NCBI RefSeq assembly: GCF_900114565.1
Contig: NZ_FOTM01000013.1
Coordinates: 49,744 to 113,743, forward strand
Direction of reading: 5' to 3'
Source: Leifsonia sp. CL147
Lineage (GTDB): Bacteria > Actinomycetota > Actinomycetes > Actinomycetales > Microbacteriaceae
Length of the DNA stretch: 64,000 nucleotides
In this document: positions 17,587 through 28,273 of the stretch, piece after piece
Numbering within the stretch: the stretch's first letter is position 1
How the letters are laid out: each line of letters opens with the position of its first letter
Notes under the pieces: generated by a model
Database searches by the model: none
Told to the model about the DNA's origin: nothing
Seen by the model: the letters and a program-made list of their open reading frames with translations, nothing else
Program-made: the position numbers and the translations under genes

Positions 17587-17850
17587 CGACATTCGTCACG
17601 AATGTCGCCCTGCGCCGGGTAAAACCGCACATTCGTCACGAATGTCGCCCTCCGCCGGGTAAAACCGCACATTCGTCACGAATGTCGCCCTCCGCCCCCG
17701 CGAGCACGACATTCGTCACGAATGTCGCCCTGCGCAGCGGCGAGCACGACATTCGTCACGAATGTCGCCTTGCGCAGCGGCGAGCACGACATTCGTCACG
17801 AATCTCGCCCCGCGCCCCCGGGAGCACGACATTCGTCACGAATGTCGGTG
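17587..17850. repeat. Palindrome array 1: seven ACATTCGTCACGAATGT copies at exact 40-bp period
   Basis: Copies of the 17-base palindrome start at 17589, 17629, 17669, 17709, 17749, 17789 and 17829, exactly 40 bp apart. Most are extended to CGACATTCGT-C-ACGAATGTCG. The sixth has ACGAATCT on the right. The 23-bp spacers are similar to each other (CGCCCTGCGC followed by CGGCGAGCA or GGGTAAAACC). The array begins 33 bp after the mqo stop and ends before the ABC-F leader. Each copy could fold in RNA into a 7-9-bp stem with a three-base loop, or be a protein-binding dyad. Confidence 0.95.
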
Positions 17851-17878
17851 GGGGGCGGGGCCGCGGCGGCGGTGAGGT

Positions 17879-19354
17879 CTAGGCCTGCAGCTGCAGCGTC
17901 TCGGCCGTGGAGGCGAGCACCCGGTGCGCCTCGTCCGGCTTGTCGTTCAGCGTCGTGCCCACGGTCGGAATGAGTTCCTTCAGCGTAGGCAGCCACGCGC
18001 CGAAACGATCGGGGAAGCAGCGCTTCAGAAGGTCCACCATGATCGGGACGGCCGTGGATGCGCCCGGCGAGGCGCCGAGCAGGCCCGCGATGGTTCCGTC
18101 CTCCGCCGCGACCACCTCGGTGCCGAACTGCAGCACTCCGCCCTTCTTCGCATCCTTCTTCATCACCTGGACGCGCTGGCCCGCAGTGATGAGCTCCCAG
18201 TCCTCCGGCCGCGCCGTCGGCATGAACTCCTTCAGCGCCTGGAACTTCTTGTCCCGGCTGGCCAGCAACTCGCCGATGAGGTACTTCATGAGGTCGAAGT
18301 TGTCGCGCGCCACGGCGAGCATCGGGCCGAGGTTGCCGGCCCGGATGGAGCCGGGCAGGTCGAACCACGATCCTGTCTTCAGGAACTTCGGGCTGAATCC
18401 CGCATACGGTCCGAACAGCAGCGAGGCCTCGCCATCCACCACGCGGGTGTCGAGGTGCGGCACCGACATGGGCGGCGCGCCGACGGCGGCCTTGCCGTAG
18501 ACCTTCGCCTGATGCTGCGCGACGAGCTTCGGGTCGCTGGTGCGCAGGAACTGCCCGGAGATCGGGAAGCCGCCGAAGCCCGCGATCTCGGGGATGCCGG
18601 CCTTCTGCAGGAGGTGCAGGGCGCCGCCGCCCGCGCCCACGAACACGAATCGGGCGGTCACCGCGTGCGAGGTGTGACCGACGTCGTGACGCACGCGGAG
18701 GCGCCAGAGTCCGTCCTTCGTGCGCGAGATGTCACGGACGCTGTGGTTGAGGGCGAGCTCGGCGCCGTTCTCGACCAGATTGTCCATGAGCGCCCGGGTC
18801 AGTGCGCCGAAGTCGACGTCGGTGCCCGAGGTCGTGCGCGTCGCCGCGATGCGCTGCTTGGGGTTGCGCTTCTTGGTGAGCAGCGGGGTCCACTCGCCGA
18901 TGACGGCCGGGTCCTCCGAGTACTCCATGCCGGAGAAAAGGGGCTGGTCTTTGAGCGCCTCGAACCGCTTGCGGAGGTAGCGGACATTGTCCCGCCCGCG
19001 GACGAATGTCATGTGCGGGGTCGAGTTGATGAAGGTGCGCGGCTCGGGCAGGTCGCCGGCGGCCACGAGGCTCGCCCAGAACTGCCGGCTCAGCTGGAAC
19101 TGCTCGTTGATGCTGATCGCCTTGGCGGGATCGACGCTGCCGTCCGGTGCCTCGGGCATGTAGTTGAGCTCGCACAGCGCGGCGTGACCGGTGCCGGCGT
19201 TGTTCCACGGATTCGACGACTCCTGGGCCACCTCGCCCAGACGCTCGTAGATGCGGATGCTCCAGTCGGGCTGCACGCGCTGGATCATGGCCCCCAGCGT
19301 GGCACTCATGATGCCGCCGCCGATCAGGACGACGTCGATGGGAGAATTGCTCAC
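17879..19354 (-). CDS. mqo: Malate:quinone oxidoreductase
   Basis: A 491-residue FAD-dependent enzyme that oxidises malate to oxaloacetate and reduces the membrane quinone pool, a peripheral membrane TCA-cycle and respiratory enzyme common in actinobacteria. It begins with the FAD-binding motif [10 protein letters not shown] at 12-21, then [24 protein letters not shown], and later [21 protein letters not shown] and [15 protein letters not shown] C-terminal motifs (here [13 protein letters not shown]). Length is typical. Array 1 of the 40-bp palindromes lies directly 3' of the stop. Confidence 0.97.
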   Translation of the reverse strand: MSNSPIDVVLIGGGIMSATLGAMIQRVQPDWSIRIYERLGEVAQESSNPWNNAGTGHAALCELNYMPEAPDGSVDPAKAISINEQFQLSRQFWASLVAAGDLPEPRTFINSTPHMTFVRGRDNVRYLRKRFEALKDQPLFSGMEYSEDPAVIGEWTPLLTKKRNPKQRIAATRTTSGTDVDFGALTRALMDNLVENGAELALNHSVRDISRTKDGLWRLRVRHDVGHTSHAVTARFVFVGAGGGALHLLQKAGIPEIAGFGGFPISGQFLRTSDPKLVAQHQAKVYGKAAVGAPPMSVPHLDTRVVDGEASLLFGPYAGFSPKFLKTGSWFDLPGSIRAGNLGPMLAVARDNFDLMKYLIGELLASRDKKFQALKEFMPTARPEDWELITAGQRVQVMKKDAKKGGVLQFGTEVVAAEDGTIAGLLGASPGASTAVPIMVDLLKRCFPDRFGAWLPTLKELIPTVGTTLNDKPDEAHRVLASTAETLQLQA

Positions 19355-19385
19355 CCGCCAATCCTATGATGCGGGCGCGTCACGA

Positions 19386-19442
19386 CCGCCGCGCGAGCAC
19401 CACGATCTCTCGATGTCGAGAGATCGGGTGTTCGCGCGGCGG
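19386..19442 (-). terminator. Long hairpin downstream of asd
   Basis: Near-perfect arms of about 27 bases meet at a TG loop; the inner 11 bp (CGATCTCTCGA / TCGAGAGATCG) and the outer CCGCCGCGCGA / TCGCGCGGCGG are both paired. It lies 30 bp past the asd stop and just upstream of mqo. No T-run follows. The likely role is transcription termination or 3'-end protection of the lysC-asd transcript. Confidence 0.7.
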
Positions 19443-19471
19443 ATGCGTCGACGCCGACAGGAGCGATCGGG

Positions 19472-20629
<1,158 letters not shown>

Positions 20630-21916
20630 CTAGCGGCCGGTCCCGGCGTAGACGATCGCCTTCTCGTCGCCGTCCAGCCCGAAGGCCGTGTGGACGACGC
20701 GGGCCGCCTCGGCGACCGTGTCCGCCCGGGTGACGACCGAGATGCGGATCTCACTCGTCGAGATCATCTCGATGTTGATGCCGGCATCGTAGAGGGCCTC
20801 GAAGAGCTTGGCGGAGACACCGGAGTTCGTGCGCATCCCGGCTCCGACCAGGGCCAGCTTGCCGATCTGGTCGTCATACTGCAGCGACTGGTAGCCGACC
20901 TCGTCGCGCTCCGCGGTCAGCGCGGTCAGCACGCGCTGTCCCTCGGACTTCGGCAGTGTGAAGGAGATGTCGGTGAGGCTCGTCGCGGCGGCCGACACGT
21001 TCTGGACGATCATGTCGACGTTGGCGTTGGCCTTCGCCACGATCTTGAAGATCTGCGCTGCCTTGCCCGGCACGTCGGGTACGCCGACGACGGTGATCTT
21101 GGCCTCGGTGAGATCGGTGGCCACGCCGGAGATGATGGGCTCTTCCACGGTTCCATCCTTCTTGGCCGCCTGCGCGGCCGCAGCTTCGTTGAGGACGTAG
21201 GTGCCCTCTTTGTTCGAGAACGAGGACCGCACGTGCAGGGTCACGTTGTGGCGTCGGGCGTATTCCACCGCACGGATGTGCAGCACCTTCGCACCCGCGG
21301 CCGCCAGCTCGAGCATCTCCTCGCTGGTGATGCGGTCGATCTTGCGGGCGAGGGGCACAACGCGCGGATCGGACGTGAAGACGCCGTCGACGTCGGTGTA
21401 GATCTCGCACACCTCGGCGCTCAAAGCGGCCGCCAAAGCGACGGCGGTCGTGTCCGAGCCGCCGCGGCCGAGGGTGGTGATGTCGCGGGACTCGCGGCTG
21501 AAGCCCTGGAAGCCGGCGACGATGGCGATGGCACCCTCGTCCAGCGCATCCTGGATGCGGCCGGGCGTGACATCCACGATGCGGGCCGCGCCGTGCTGCG
21601 CGTCGGTGATCATGCCCGCCTGGCTTCCGGTGAACGAGCGCGCGTCGTAGCCCATGCTCTTGATGGCCATCGCGAGGAGCGCCATCGAGATGCGCTCCCC
21701 GGCGGTCAGCAGCATGTCGAGCTCGCGGGGGGCCGGGATCGGGGTGACCTCGTGAGCCAGGTCGAGGAGCTCGTCGGTGGTGTCGCCCATGGCGGAGACG
21801 GCGACGACGACCTCGTTGCCGGCCTTGCGCGTCTCGACGATGCGCTTCGCGACGCGCTTGATGCTCTCAGCTGTCGCGACGGACGAACCGCCGAACTTCT
21901 GGACGATGAGGGCCAC
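20630..21916 (-). CDS. lysC: Aspartate kinase
   Basis: A 428-residue kinase that phosphorylates aspartate in the first step of the aspartate-family pathway. The catalytic domain starts [14 protein letters not shown] and contains [27 protein letters not shown]; two C-terminal ACT domains (from about 265) contain [17 protein letters not shown] and [20 protein letters not shown] and bind Lys/Thr for feedback control. GTG at 21916, with AGGAG close upstream, fits the usual [10 protein letters not shown] start better than the GTG at 21934. In related actinobacteria an internal start yields a separate regulatory beta subunit; I cannot confirm that here. asd follows on the same strand. Confidence 0.95.
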   Translation of the reverse strand: MALIVQKFGGSSVATAESIKRVAKRIVETRKAGNEVVVAVSAMGDTTDELLDLAHEVTPIPAPRELDMLLTAGERISMALLAMAIKSMGYDARSFTGSQAGMITDAQHGAARIVDVTPGRIQDALDEGAIAIVAGFQGFSRESRDITTLGRGGSDTTAVALAAALSAEVCEIYTDVDGVFTSDPRVVPLARKIDRITSEEMLELAAAGAKVLHIRAVEYARRHNVTLHVRSSFSNKEGTYVLNEAAAAQAAKKDGTVEEPIISGVATDLTEAKITVVGVPDVPGKAAQIFKIVAKANANVDMIVQNVSAAATSLTDISFTLPKSEGQRVLTALTAERDEVGYQSLQYDDQIGKLALVGAGMRTNSGVSAKLFEALYDAGINIEMISTSEIRISVVTRADTVAEAARVVHTAFGLDGDEKAIVYAGTGR

Positions 21917-22141
21917 GAACACTCCTGAACTCACGGGCTTCCCATCTTACCGGCCGCCCTATGGCCCCTTCTTCATGTGACGAAACGGTGCGCGGGTTGG
22001 ATGTCCGCATCCCGTTCTCCTGCGGGGGGCCGTCGGAAACGGAGGTGTCCACGGTGAGTGAGGGGCCGTTTTCGCGGGAAGCGGAGGGGATTTCGAGGTC
22101 GGCTGGGCGAGTTCGCCTCCGTTTGCGCCGATGGGAGGTGA

Positions 22142-22185
22142 GGGAGGGTGGTTGGGAGGTTGGGAGGTTGGGAGGTTGGGGTGGG
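22142..22185 (+). repeat. G-rich octamer tandem (GGGAGGTT), possible G-quadruplex
   Basis: Runs of GGG recur every eight bases (22054-type spacing: 22154, 22162, 22170, 22178, then 22183) within TTGGGAGG repeats on the plus strand. Four or more evenly spaced G3 runs with short loops can form a G-quadruplex. The array abuts the recR stop codon (22186), on the template strand for recR transcription, so it could slow RNA polymerase at the 3' end. The rest of the gap to lysC (21917-22141) shows nothing recognisable. Confidence 0.7.
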
Positions 22186-22782
22186 TCAGGAGACCTGGCG
22201 GCGGCCCTCGAAGGCTCGGCCGAGGGTGACCTCGTCGGCGTACTCGAGGTCGCCGCCGACGGGCAGTCCGGAGGCGAGCCGGGTGACACGGAGGTCGAGC
22301 GCGACGAGCAGCCGGCTCAGATAGGTGGCGGTCGCCTCGCCCTCCAGGTTCGGATCGGTCGCGATGATGACCTCCTGGACGGTGCCGTCCGCGAGCCGCT
22401 GCATCAGCTGGCGGATGCGCAGGTCGTCGGGGCCGACGCCGTCGATCGGGCTGATCGCACCGCCGAGGACGTGGTACAGACCGCGGAACTCGCGCGTGCG
22501 CTCGATCGCGACGACGTCCTTCGCCTCCTCGACCACGCAGATGAGAGCGGGGTTCCGGCGCGGATCCCGGCAGATGGAGCACGTGGCCTGCTCCGAGACG
22601 TTGCCGCAGATCTCGCAGAAGCGCACCTTGTCGCGCACTTCGAGCAGCACCTCGGCGAGGCGGGTGACGTCGAACGTCTCGGTCTGCAGGATGTGGAACG
22701 CGATGCGCTGGGCGGACTTCGGGCCGATGCCCGGCAGCCGCCCGAGCTCGTCGATCAGCTCCTGGACGATGCCTTCATACAC
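22186..22782 (-). CDS. recR: Recombination protein RecR
   Basis: A 198-residue RecFOR-pathway protein that helps load RecA at gapped DNA. It has the N-terminal helix-hairpin-helix [20 protein letters not shown], the four-Cys zinc finger CEIC...CSIC near 58-72, and the TOPRIM domain ([35 protein letters not shown]). Length is typical. The ATG is three bases past the dnaX stop, the common dnaX-recR arrangement, so they share a transcript. Confidence 0.97.
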   Translation of the reverse strand: MYEGIVQELIDELGRLPGIGPKSAQRIAFHILQTETFDVTRLAEVLLEVRDKVRFCEICGNVSEQATCSICRDPRRNPALICVVEEAKDVVAIERTREFRGLYHVLGGAISPIDGVGPDDLRIRQLMQRLADGTVQEVIIATDPNLEGEATATYLSRLLVALDLRVTRLASGLPVGGDLEYADEVTLGRAFEGRRQVS

Positions 22783-22785
22783 GGC

Positions 22786-25641
22786 CTACCTCATCCCGGG
22801 ATTGGGAGGCGCGGGCTGCTCCTCGATGAAGGTGGCGCCCAGGATCTCGCGCACCACGGCCTCGCCGTAGCGCTGAGGCTGCTGGAACGTGGGCGTACGG
22901 GACCCGGCCGCGGCCGGGGCCGACGCCGAGCGCGCTGGGACGCCGGGTGCCGCGGTGGAGGGCGCGGGCGCGGAGGCTCCGGAAGCGGAGGCCCCGGAAG
23001 CGGAAGCGGAGGGCGCGGAGGCTCCGGAAGCGGAGGGCACGGAGGCTCCGGAAGCGGAAGCGGAGGGCACGGAGGCGGCGCGCGCGGAGGTAGCGGCCCC
23101 CGGGGTCGCGGGCGCGGAAGGCGTCGAGGCGACGGGTGCAGCAGCGGGGGGCGCCGAGGCCGCCAGCGCGGAAGCGGGTCGCGCCGGGCGGGCGGCGGCG
23201 GTCGGGGCCGCTGCCCAGTCCCCGGCCGGCTCCTCGGGGACCGGAGGCTCGAACGGCGGCTCGATCTCGGGCGGCGGGACGTCGTCGTAGGGCGGCTCGT
23301 CCGGAGCGGCCTCTCCGCGTGAAGCCGGAGTCCGGTCCGAGGCCGCTGGAGCGGATGCAGTCGCGGTCTCGGCGGGCCGCTCCATCGTCGCCACGGAAGC
23401 GGTCGCGTTCACAGGCATCGATGAGCCCGCATCCTGCGCAGACGCGGACGGAATGGTCACGGTCGCCCACTCGGTGACGATCGCAGCGGAATCGGGAGCC
23501 GCCGAGGCAGGCCCGGCCGGCCCAACGGAGGACGACCCCGCCGAGGCAGGCCCTGCCTGCCCCAGAGACGAGGATGCCGCTGAGGCAGCGGGCGCCCCAC
23601 CGGTGTGCGCCGGGTCCGCGCCGGATGCGGTGCTGGCCGGCACGGCCGACCCGGCAGTAGCGGAGGCCTCGGCCGTTGCACGCAGGCCGGAGGAGTCCGC
23701 TCCCGGCCAGGTCTCGGCCACGGGCACGGTCGGCGCTCCCGCCGAGGGGCGGGGCGCTGCGCCCGGTCCGGGCGTCGAGTCGGCCCGGGCGATGAACTTC
23801 ACCCGGATGCCGAGCACGTCGACGATTCCCTGGCGGAGGTACTCGCTGACGCCCGGTGCGCCGCCGGCTTCGGGCTGACGGAAGCTCTGCACGTCGTTCT
23901 CGCTCGGGAAGGAGAGCGTCAGCACGTCCCCGTTCAGCGAGCGGACCTGAGCGGTGAAGACGACCATCCAGGCGCTGCGCTTGGCGCGCTGCACCGCATC
24001 GAGGATCTGCGGCCAGGCGTCCTTCACCTGCTGCGTCGTCACCGCTCCGACGACCGCGGCCGTCGGTGCGGCCGCACTCGGCCCGGCGGCAGGCGCGGGC
24101 GATTCCGGGGACTGGGAAGACCGGCCCGTCTGGGAGGCCGGCGCCTCGGCGGTCCGCCCTTCAGCGGTCTGCCCCTCCAAGGTCTGCCCCTCGGAGGTCG
24201 GCCCCCCGGTGGTCCGCCCCTCAGTGGTCCGCCCCTCAGTGGTCCGCCCCTCAGTGGTCCGCCCCTCAGTGGTCCGCCCCTCAGTGGCCCGCCCCTCAGT
24301 GGCCCGCCCCTCCGGGCTCCGCAGCTCGCCGGCCCGCACCTCGCCGGCCCGCGCCCCGGCAGCGCTCTGCGACGAAACAGCGGACCCCGCGGCCGGCGAC
24401 TCCGCCACGGCAGCTACGGCAGCCGCAGCAGGCGCGCGTTCCGGCTGCGCCGCCCGCCCCGGGCCGACCGCGTCGCTGACGCCGACGCGGCGCTCCAGCC
24501 GCTCGACGCGCGCGAGCGCGCCCCGCTCGCTCTCGTCGCTCGAGGGCACCAGGACGCGCGCGATCATCAGTTCCAGGTGGAGTCGCGGCGAGGTGGCGCC
24601 GGTCATCTCGGTGAGCGCGGCGTTGACGATGTCGGCCGCGCGGCTGAGTTCGGCCGCGCCGAACTTCATGGCCTGCACGCCCATCCGGTCGAGCTCGTCC
24701 TGGGGCACTCCCCGCAGGACCGCGGCTGCACCCTCGACGCTCGTCGCGGCGACGACGATGAGGTCGCGCAGCCGCTCCAGCAGGTCTTCGACGAAGCGCC
24801 GCGGATCCTGCCCGGTCTGGATGACGCGGTCGACCGCCGCGAAGGCGCCCGCCGCATCCCGGGCCGCGATCGTGTCGATCACGTCGTCGAGCAGCGCCGC
24901 GTGCGTGTACCCGAGGAGGGCGACCGCCCGCTCGTACTCGATCGCACTGCCCTCGGAGCCGGCCATCAGCTGGTCGAGCAGCGAGAGCGTGTCGCGCGGC
25001 GAACCGCCGCCGGCGCGGACGACGAGGGGCAGGACGCCTGGAGCGACGGTCATCCCCTCGCTGTCGCACAGGCTCTGCACGTACTCCAGCATCTGGGCCG
25101 GAGGAACGAGCCGGAACGGGTAGTGGTGCGTGCGGGAGCGGATGGTGCCGATGACCTTCTCGGGCTCCGTCGTCGCGAAGATGAACTTCACGTGCTCCGG
25201 CGGCTCCTCCACGATCTTGAGCAGAGCGTTGAAGCCCTGCGGGGTGACCATGTGCGCCTCGTCGAGGATGAAGATCTTGTAGCGGTCGCGGGCCGGCGCG
25301 AAGATGGCGCGTTCGCGGATGTCGCGGGCGTCATCCACACCGTTGTGGCTCGCGGCGTCGATCTCGACCACGTCGAGCGAACCGCTGCCGTCGCGGCTCA
25401 GCTCGATGCAGCTCGCGCACTTCCCGCAGGGGGTGTCGGTGGGGCCCTCCGCGCAGTTGAGGCAGCGGGCCAGGATGCGCGCGGAGGTGGTCTTGCCGCA
25501 GCCGCGCGGACCCGAGAAGAGATAGGCGTGATTGACGCGGTTGGTGCGCAGCGCCGTCATCAGCGGCTCCGTCACCTGGGACTGGCCGATCATCTCGGCG
25601 AAGGTGTCGGGCCGATAGCGGCGATACAGGGCGGTTACCAC
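22786..25641 (-). CDS. dnaX: DNA polymerase III subunits gamma and tau, with long disordered tail
   Basis: A 951-residue clamp-loader protein. Residues 1-370 form the AAA+ ATPase: Walker A GPRGCGKT at 44-51, zinc-binding Cys60, 63, 72, 75 and 78, ILDEAH Walker B, sensor ATTEPEK and the SRC-type FALLDQL region (TLSLLDQLMAG). The rest is unusually long and mostly low complexity: Ala/Pro/Ser-rich, with a block of TTEGR pentapeptides around residues 440-475, interrupted by a folded segment near 540-620 (VKDAWPQILDAVQRAKRSAWMV) that resembles the tau domain III. The conserved C-terminal region near 930 (GEAVVREILGATFIEE) binds polymerase. GTG start at 25641. recR follows. Confidence 0.95.
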   Translation of the reverse strand: MVTALYRRYRPDTFAEMIGQSQVTEPLMTALRTNRVNHAYLFSGPRGCGKTTSARILARCLNCAEGPTDTPCGKCASCIELSRDGSGSLDVVEIDAASHNGVDDARDIRERAIFAPARDRYKIFILDEAHMVTPQGFNALLKIVEEPPEHVKFIFATTEPEKVIGTIRSRTHHYPFRLVPPAQMLEYVQSLCDSEGMTVAPGVLPLVVRAGGGSPRDTLSLLDQLMAGSEGSAIEYERAVALLGYTHAALLDDVIDTIAARDAAGAFAAVDRVIQTGQDPRRFVEDLLERLRDLIVVAATSVEGAAAVLRGVPQDELDRMGVQAMKFGAAELSRAADIVNAALTEMTGATSPRLHLELMIARVLVPSSDESERGALARVERLERRVGVSDAVGPGRAAQPERAPAAAAVAAVAESPAAGSAVSSQSAAGARAGEVRAGELRSPEGRATEGRATEGRTTEGRTTEGRTTEGRTTEGRTTGGPTSEGQTLEGQTAEGRTAEAPASQTGRSSQSPESPAPAAGPSAAAPTAAVVGAVTTQQVKDAWPQILDAVQRAKRSAWMVVFTAQVRSLNGDVLTLSFPSENDVQSFRQPEAGGAPGVSEYLRQGIVDVLGIRVKFIARADSTPGPGAAPRPSAGAPTVPVAETWPGADSSGLRATAEASATAGSAVPASTASGADPAHTGGAPAASAASSSLGQAGPASAGSSSVGPAGPASAAPDSAAIVTEWATVTIPSASAQDAGSSMPVNATASVATMERPAETATASAPAASDRTPASRGEAAPDEPPYDDVPPPEIEPPFEPPVPEEPAGDWAAAPTAAARPARPASALAASAPPAAAPVASTPSAPATPGAATSARAASVPSASASGASVPSASGASAPSASASGASASGASAPAPSTAAPGVPARSASAPAAAGSRTPTFQQPQRYGEAVVREILGATFIEEQPAPPNPGMR
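24190..24315. repeat. 15-bp coding tandem repeat in dnaX
   Basis: The plus-strand unit GTGGTCCGCCCCTCA (15 bp) recurs about eight times with few changes and encodes the pentapeptide TTEGR / ATEGR in the disordered region of DnaX. In-frame unit length means copy-number changes would keep the reading frame. The nearly identical nucleotide copies point to recent expansion by slippage. Confidence 0.85.
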
Positions 25642-25689
25642 TCACACATGGTACTCACCGCCGCCGACATTCGGGTGGGCCCGGGCCGT

Positions 25690-26928
25690 TCAGGGGCCGC
25701 GGACGTTCAGCGCCCGGGCGATGGCCGACCACAGCGTCACGCGGGCGTCCTCCGTCGCCTGCGCCTGGGGTGCCGGAGGCAGGTACAGCGGCGTGTACGG
25801 CGGCGTGTAGAAGACGTGTCCCGACTGCGGCGCCCGGACATACGCGTCGCCCCCGTGCGCCGGCCGGAGGGCCGCAGCGGCGTCGAGCCACTGGCAGCCG
25901 TTGTCGAGCTGCTCGTCGCGGCCGGCGCATCCCAGGATGACGGGTCCCGGGATGCGCCGGAGGTCGAGCACGGACGCCGGCGACACCTCCCGGGTACCGC
26001 TGACGCACGGGACCCACGCCCCGCCCACCGTCACGGCCGGGACCGGAACCGGCGACGGGCAGACCAGGCCCGTGGTGCCGGCGGGCGCGATGGCGCCGTA
26101 CACCAGCTCGGGATGCGCGGCGGCGGTCCACAACGCCAGCTGCGCTCCCCGGGAGGCGCCGAAGACGAACACGCGCCGCGGGTCGACCCCCGGCTGCGCG
26201 CGCAGCCAGCCGAGCGCGGCGACGACCCGCTCGGCCGGGAGCGTGCGGACCGGTTCCAGCTGCCCGGCCGATCCATAGGTCGACAGGGCGAGGGCCGGAT
26301 ACCCCATCGCCGAGAGCGTCGCAGCGGCCAGGATGCCGGTCTGCACGTCCGGCTCGGTCCCGTCGAAGACCAGGACGGCCGGACCGGGGGCGCGGACCCC
26401 GCGGGCCGGCGCGAAGTAGTCCCCGGTGATGCCGTCGTCGAAGACGGCGCGCGAGGGCGCCACCGACGACAGCCCCACGCGATGCAGCCGCCGCACAGCG
26501 ATCCGCCGTCCGTCGACGAGGGCGTCGAGCTCGACGGTCAGCGTCGACCCGGCCCACTGCTCCTGCGACGTCGCCGGATCCCCGTTGTCGCTGCGCAGCG
26601 ACCAGAACAGGCCCATCCCGTCCGCTCCCGTGAACGGCGCCTCCAGGGGGACATCGTGATCGAGGTCCACGACGCCGGACGAAGGGATGGCGTACACCGC
26701 CTCCGAGCTCCACGACGGCCCGCCCAGCACCACGGAGGCGACGTGCGCCTGCACGGTCACCCGTTCGCCGGGCGGGAGCGCGACCAGGCGGAGGTGCACC
26801 GGCTGCCACACTTCGCTCGGTTCGTCGCTCGCCTCGATGCGCGGCCCGCCCGCCGCGGAGCCCGAGCATCCCGTCACGGCGGCCAGCGCGGCGAGTACCA
26901 GCACGACCGCCGCCGCCACCCGTCTCAC
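25690..26928 (-). CDS. Alpha/beta-hydrolase lipoprotein, BAAT/acyl-CoA thioesterase-like (active-site intact)
   Basis: A 412-residue predicted lipoprotein: signal peptide with lipobox VTGC (AALAAVTGCSGS), an N-terminal beta-sandwich domain (PVHLRLVALPPGERVTVQAHV) like that of acyl-CoA thioesterase/BAAT proteins, then a hydrolase domain. The nucleophile elbow is FGASRGAQLAL (GxSxG), the acid is in CAGRDEQ and the His in PQSGHVF, so the triad looks complete. Substrate is unknown; bacterial homologues are often linked to lipid or thioester turnover. GTG at 26928 overlaps the stop of the upstream paralogue by four bases, so the two are coupled. Confidence 0.82.
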   Translation of the reverse strand: MRRVAAAVVLVLAALAAVTGCSGSAAGGPRIEASDEPSEVWQPVHLRLVALPPGERVTVQAHVASVVLGGPSWSSEAVYAIPSSGVVDLDHDVPLEAPFTGADGMGLFWSLRSDNGDPATSQEQWAGSTLTVELDALVDGRRIAVRRLHRVGLSSVAPSRAVFDDGITGDYFAPARGVRAPGPAVLVFDGTEPDVQTGILAAATLSAMGYPALALSTYGSAGQLEPVRTLPAERVVAALGWLRAQPGVDPRRVFVFGASRGAQLALWTAAAHPELVYGAIAPAGTTGLVCPSPVPVPAVTVGGAWVPCVSGTREVSPASVLDLRRIPGPVILGCAGRDEQLDNGCQWLDAAAALRPAHGGDAYVRAPQSGHVFYTPPYTPLYLPPAPQAQATEDARVTLWSAIARALNVRGP

Positions 26929-28259
26929 GGGCGCATCGCCCCGTTGAGCTTGTCGATGACGACAGTCCAGAACTGGGCGCGCGCCGCTTCGGTCGCCTGG
27001 GCGGTGAGCGGCGGCAGGTCGCTGAGACCGATCGGCAGCAGCGGAGGCGTCGTGATGTCGTGGCCCGCTCCCTGCGCATAGAGGAAGGTGTCGCCTTCCT
27101 GGTTCCCGCGCGCCAGCTGTCCCGCCCGCGTCCAGGCGCACGCCGTGGGTAGCAGCCGGTCGCCGGTGCCGCAGGCGAGCACGAGCGGACCGGGGATGCG
27201 CACCAGCGGCAGGATGTCCGTCCCGGCGATCGTGCGGTCCGGATTGGCGCAGGGCAGCGGGAGCCCGTGCTGGATGAGCAACGGGCTCCCCGAGGCAGAC
27301 GTGCACTGCAGCGCGGTGGCGCCGTCGGCGGCGATGGCGCCGTGGATGCGGGACGGCTCGTTCGCCGCGAACCACAGGGCGAGGGCGGAGGCCGCACCGG
27401 TCCCGTAGACGAAGATGCGGTCCTCGTCCACGATCGCCAGGGAGGAGAACCACGCGAGCGCCGCATCGAACGTCTCGACGGAGAGCGCGGCCGAGCCCGG
27501 GATCTGTCCCGCCGGAACGAAGGCGGGCAGCACGAACACGGGGAAACCGGCCGACGCGATCATGTGTGCGGCGAATGCTCCGGAGGCTCCGCCCTCGTCG
27601 CCGTCGATCAGGATGACGCCCGGCCGCAGGTCGACCGGCGTCGGCAGCGCGGACACCAGCGCCCCGACCCGGGCGGTCGGCGCGAAGCCGGACGCGTCCG
27701 GGTCGCCCGTCGCTGCCAGATCGCTCCCGAGCACATCGCGGTCGCGCGTCCCGGTCGCCAGCGGCGGACGGTGAAGCACGGTGGAGGCGACCAGCCTCCC
27801 GCCCTGCTCCGCAGTGAATCCGACGTCGAGACTTCCGAAGGCCCACTCCGCCTCCAGCTGCTGCTGGCTGAGCGGCGGACCGGTCATGCTCCAGAGCAGG
27901 CCCGCCGGGTCGGGACGGGGGTACGGCGCCGCCACAGGCTCCTGCGTCGACAGCTGGATACGGCCGTCCGGCGGCACCATGTACACGGCTCGGGAGGACC
28001 ACGATCCCGACCCGATGTGCGCCTGCGCCCTGAGGACGACCGGTTCGTCCGGTTCGAGCCCCGTGACCTGGATGCTGACGGGCTGAGCGATCCCGTCTCC
28101 TGACCGGCCGAAGAGGAAACGCGCGCTCCCCCCGAAGTCCGACGTGCAGGCCGAGGCGAGGAGTGCCACCGCGATCGCCGTGACCGCCATGCGAGCGCAC
28201 CGCGCGCGTAAGGTCCGCGGCATCCCCTGCCGCCCGCCCTCGCCGCGCCTTCGCCGCAT
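26925..28259 (-). CDS. Alpha/beta-hydrolase lipoprotein paralogue lacking the catalytic serine
   Basis: A 444-residue predicted lipoprotein with lipobox ASAC (VALLASACTSD), the same beta-sandwich plus hydrolase layout and clear similarity to the gene just downstream. At the nucleophile elbow it reads FVYGTGAASALAL where the paralogue has FGASRGAQLAL, so the Ser position is Gly. The Asp (ACGTGDRL) and His (QGAGHDI) positions are kept. It is therefore probably non-hydrolytic, perhaps a binding partner or regulator of the active paralogue. ATG at 28259 has GGGAG upstream. It follows ackA by 14 bp on the same strand. Confidence 0.8.
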   Translation of the reverse strand: MRRRRGEGGRQGMPRTLRARCARMAVTAIAVALLASACTSDFGGSARFLFGRSGDGIAQPVSIQVTGLEPDEPVVLRAQAHIGSGSWSSRAVYMVPPDGRIQLSTQEPVAAPYPRPDPAGLLWSMTGPPLSQQQLEAEWAFGSLDVGFTAEQGGRLVASTVLHRPPLATGTRDRDVLGSDLAATGDPDASGFAPTARVGALVSALPTPVDLRPGVILIDGDEGGASGAFAAHMIASAGFPVFVLPAFVPAGQIPGSAALSVETFDAALAWFSSLAIVDEDRIFVYGTGAASALALWFAANEPSRIHGAIAADGATALQCTSASGSPLLIQHGLPLPCANPDRTIAGTDILPLVRIPGPLVLACGTGDRLLPTACAWTRAGQLARGNQEGDTFLYAQGAGHDITTPPLLPIGLSDLPPLTAQATEAARAQFWTVVIDKLNGAMRP

Positions 28260-28273
28260 GGCCTGTGCTCCCG

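Noticed and set aside
17587..17850. CRISPR-like regular repeats
   Set aside because: The repeats are short perfect dyads, the 23-bp spacers are similar to each other rather than unique, and there are no cas genes nearby.
14301..17882. A very long plus-strand frame of about 1190 codons
   Set aside because: It is antisense to the radical SAM and ABC-F genes and passes through two repeat arrays; composition is Arg/Gly/Pro-rich as in GC-rich shadow frames.
23605..27081. Long plus-strand frame opposite dnaX and the hydrolase genes
   Set aside because: Antisense shadow of well-supported genes, with no domain and skewed Arg/Gly content.
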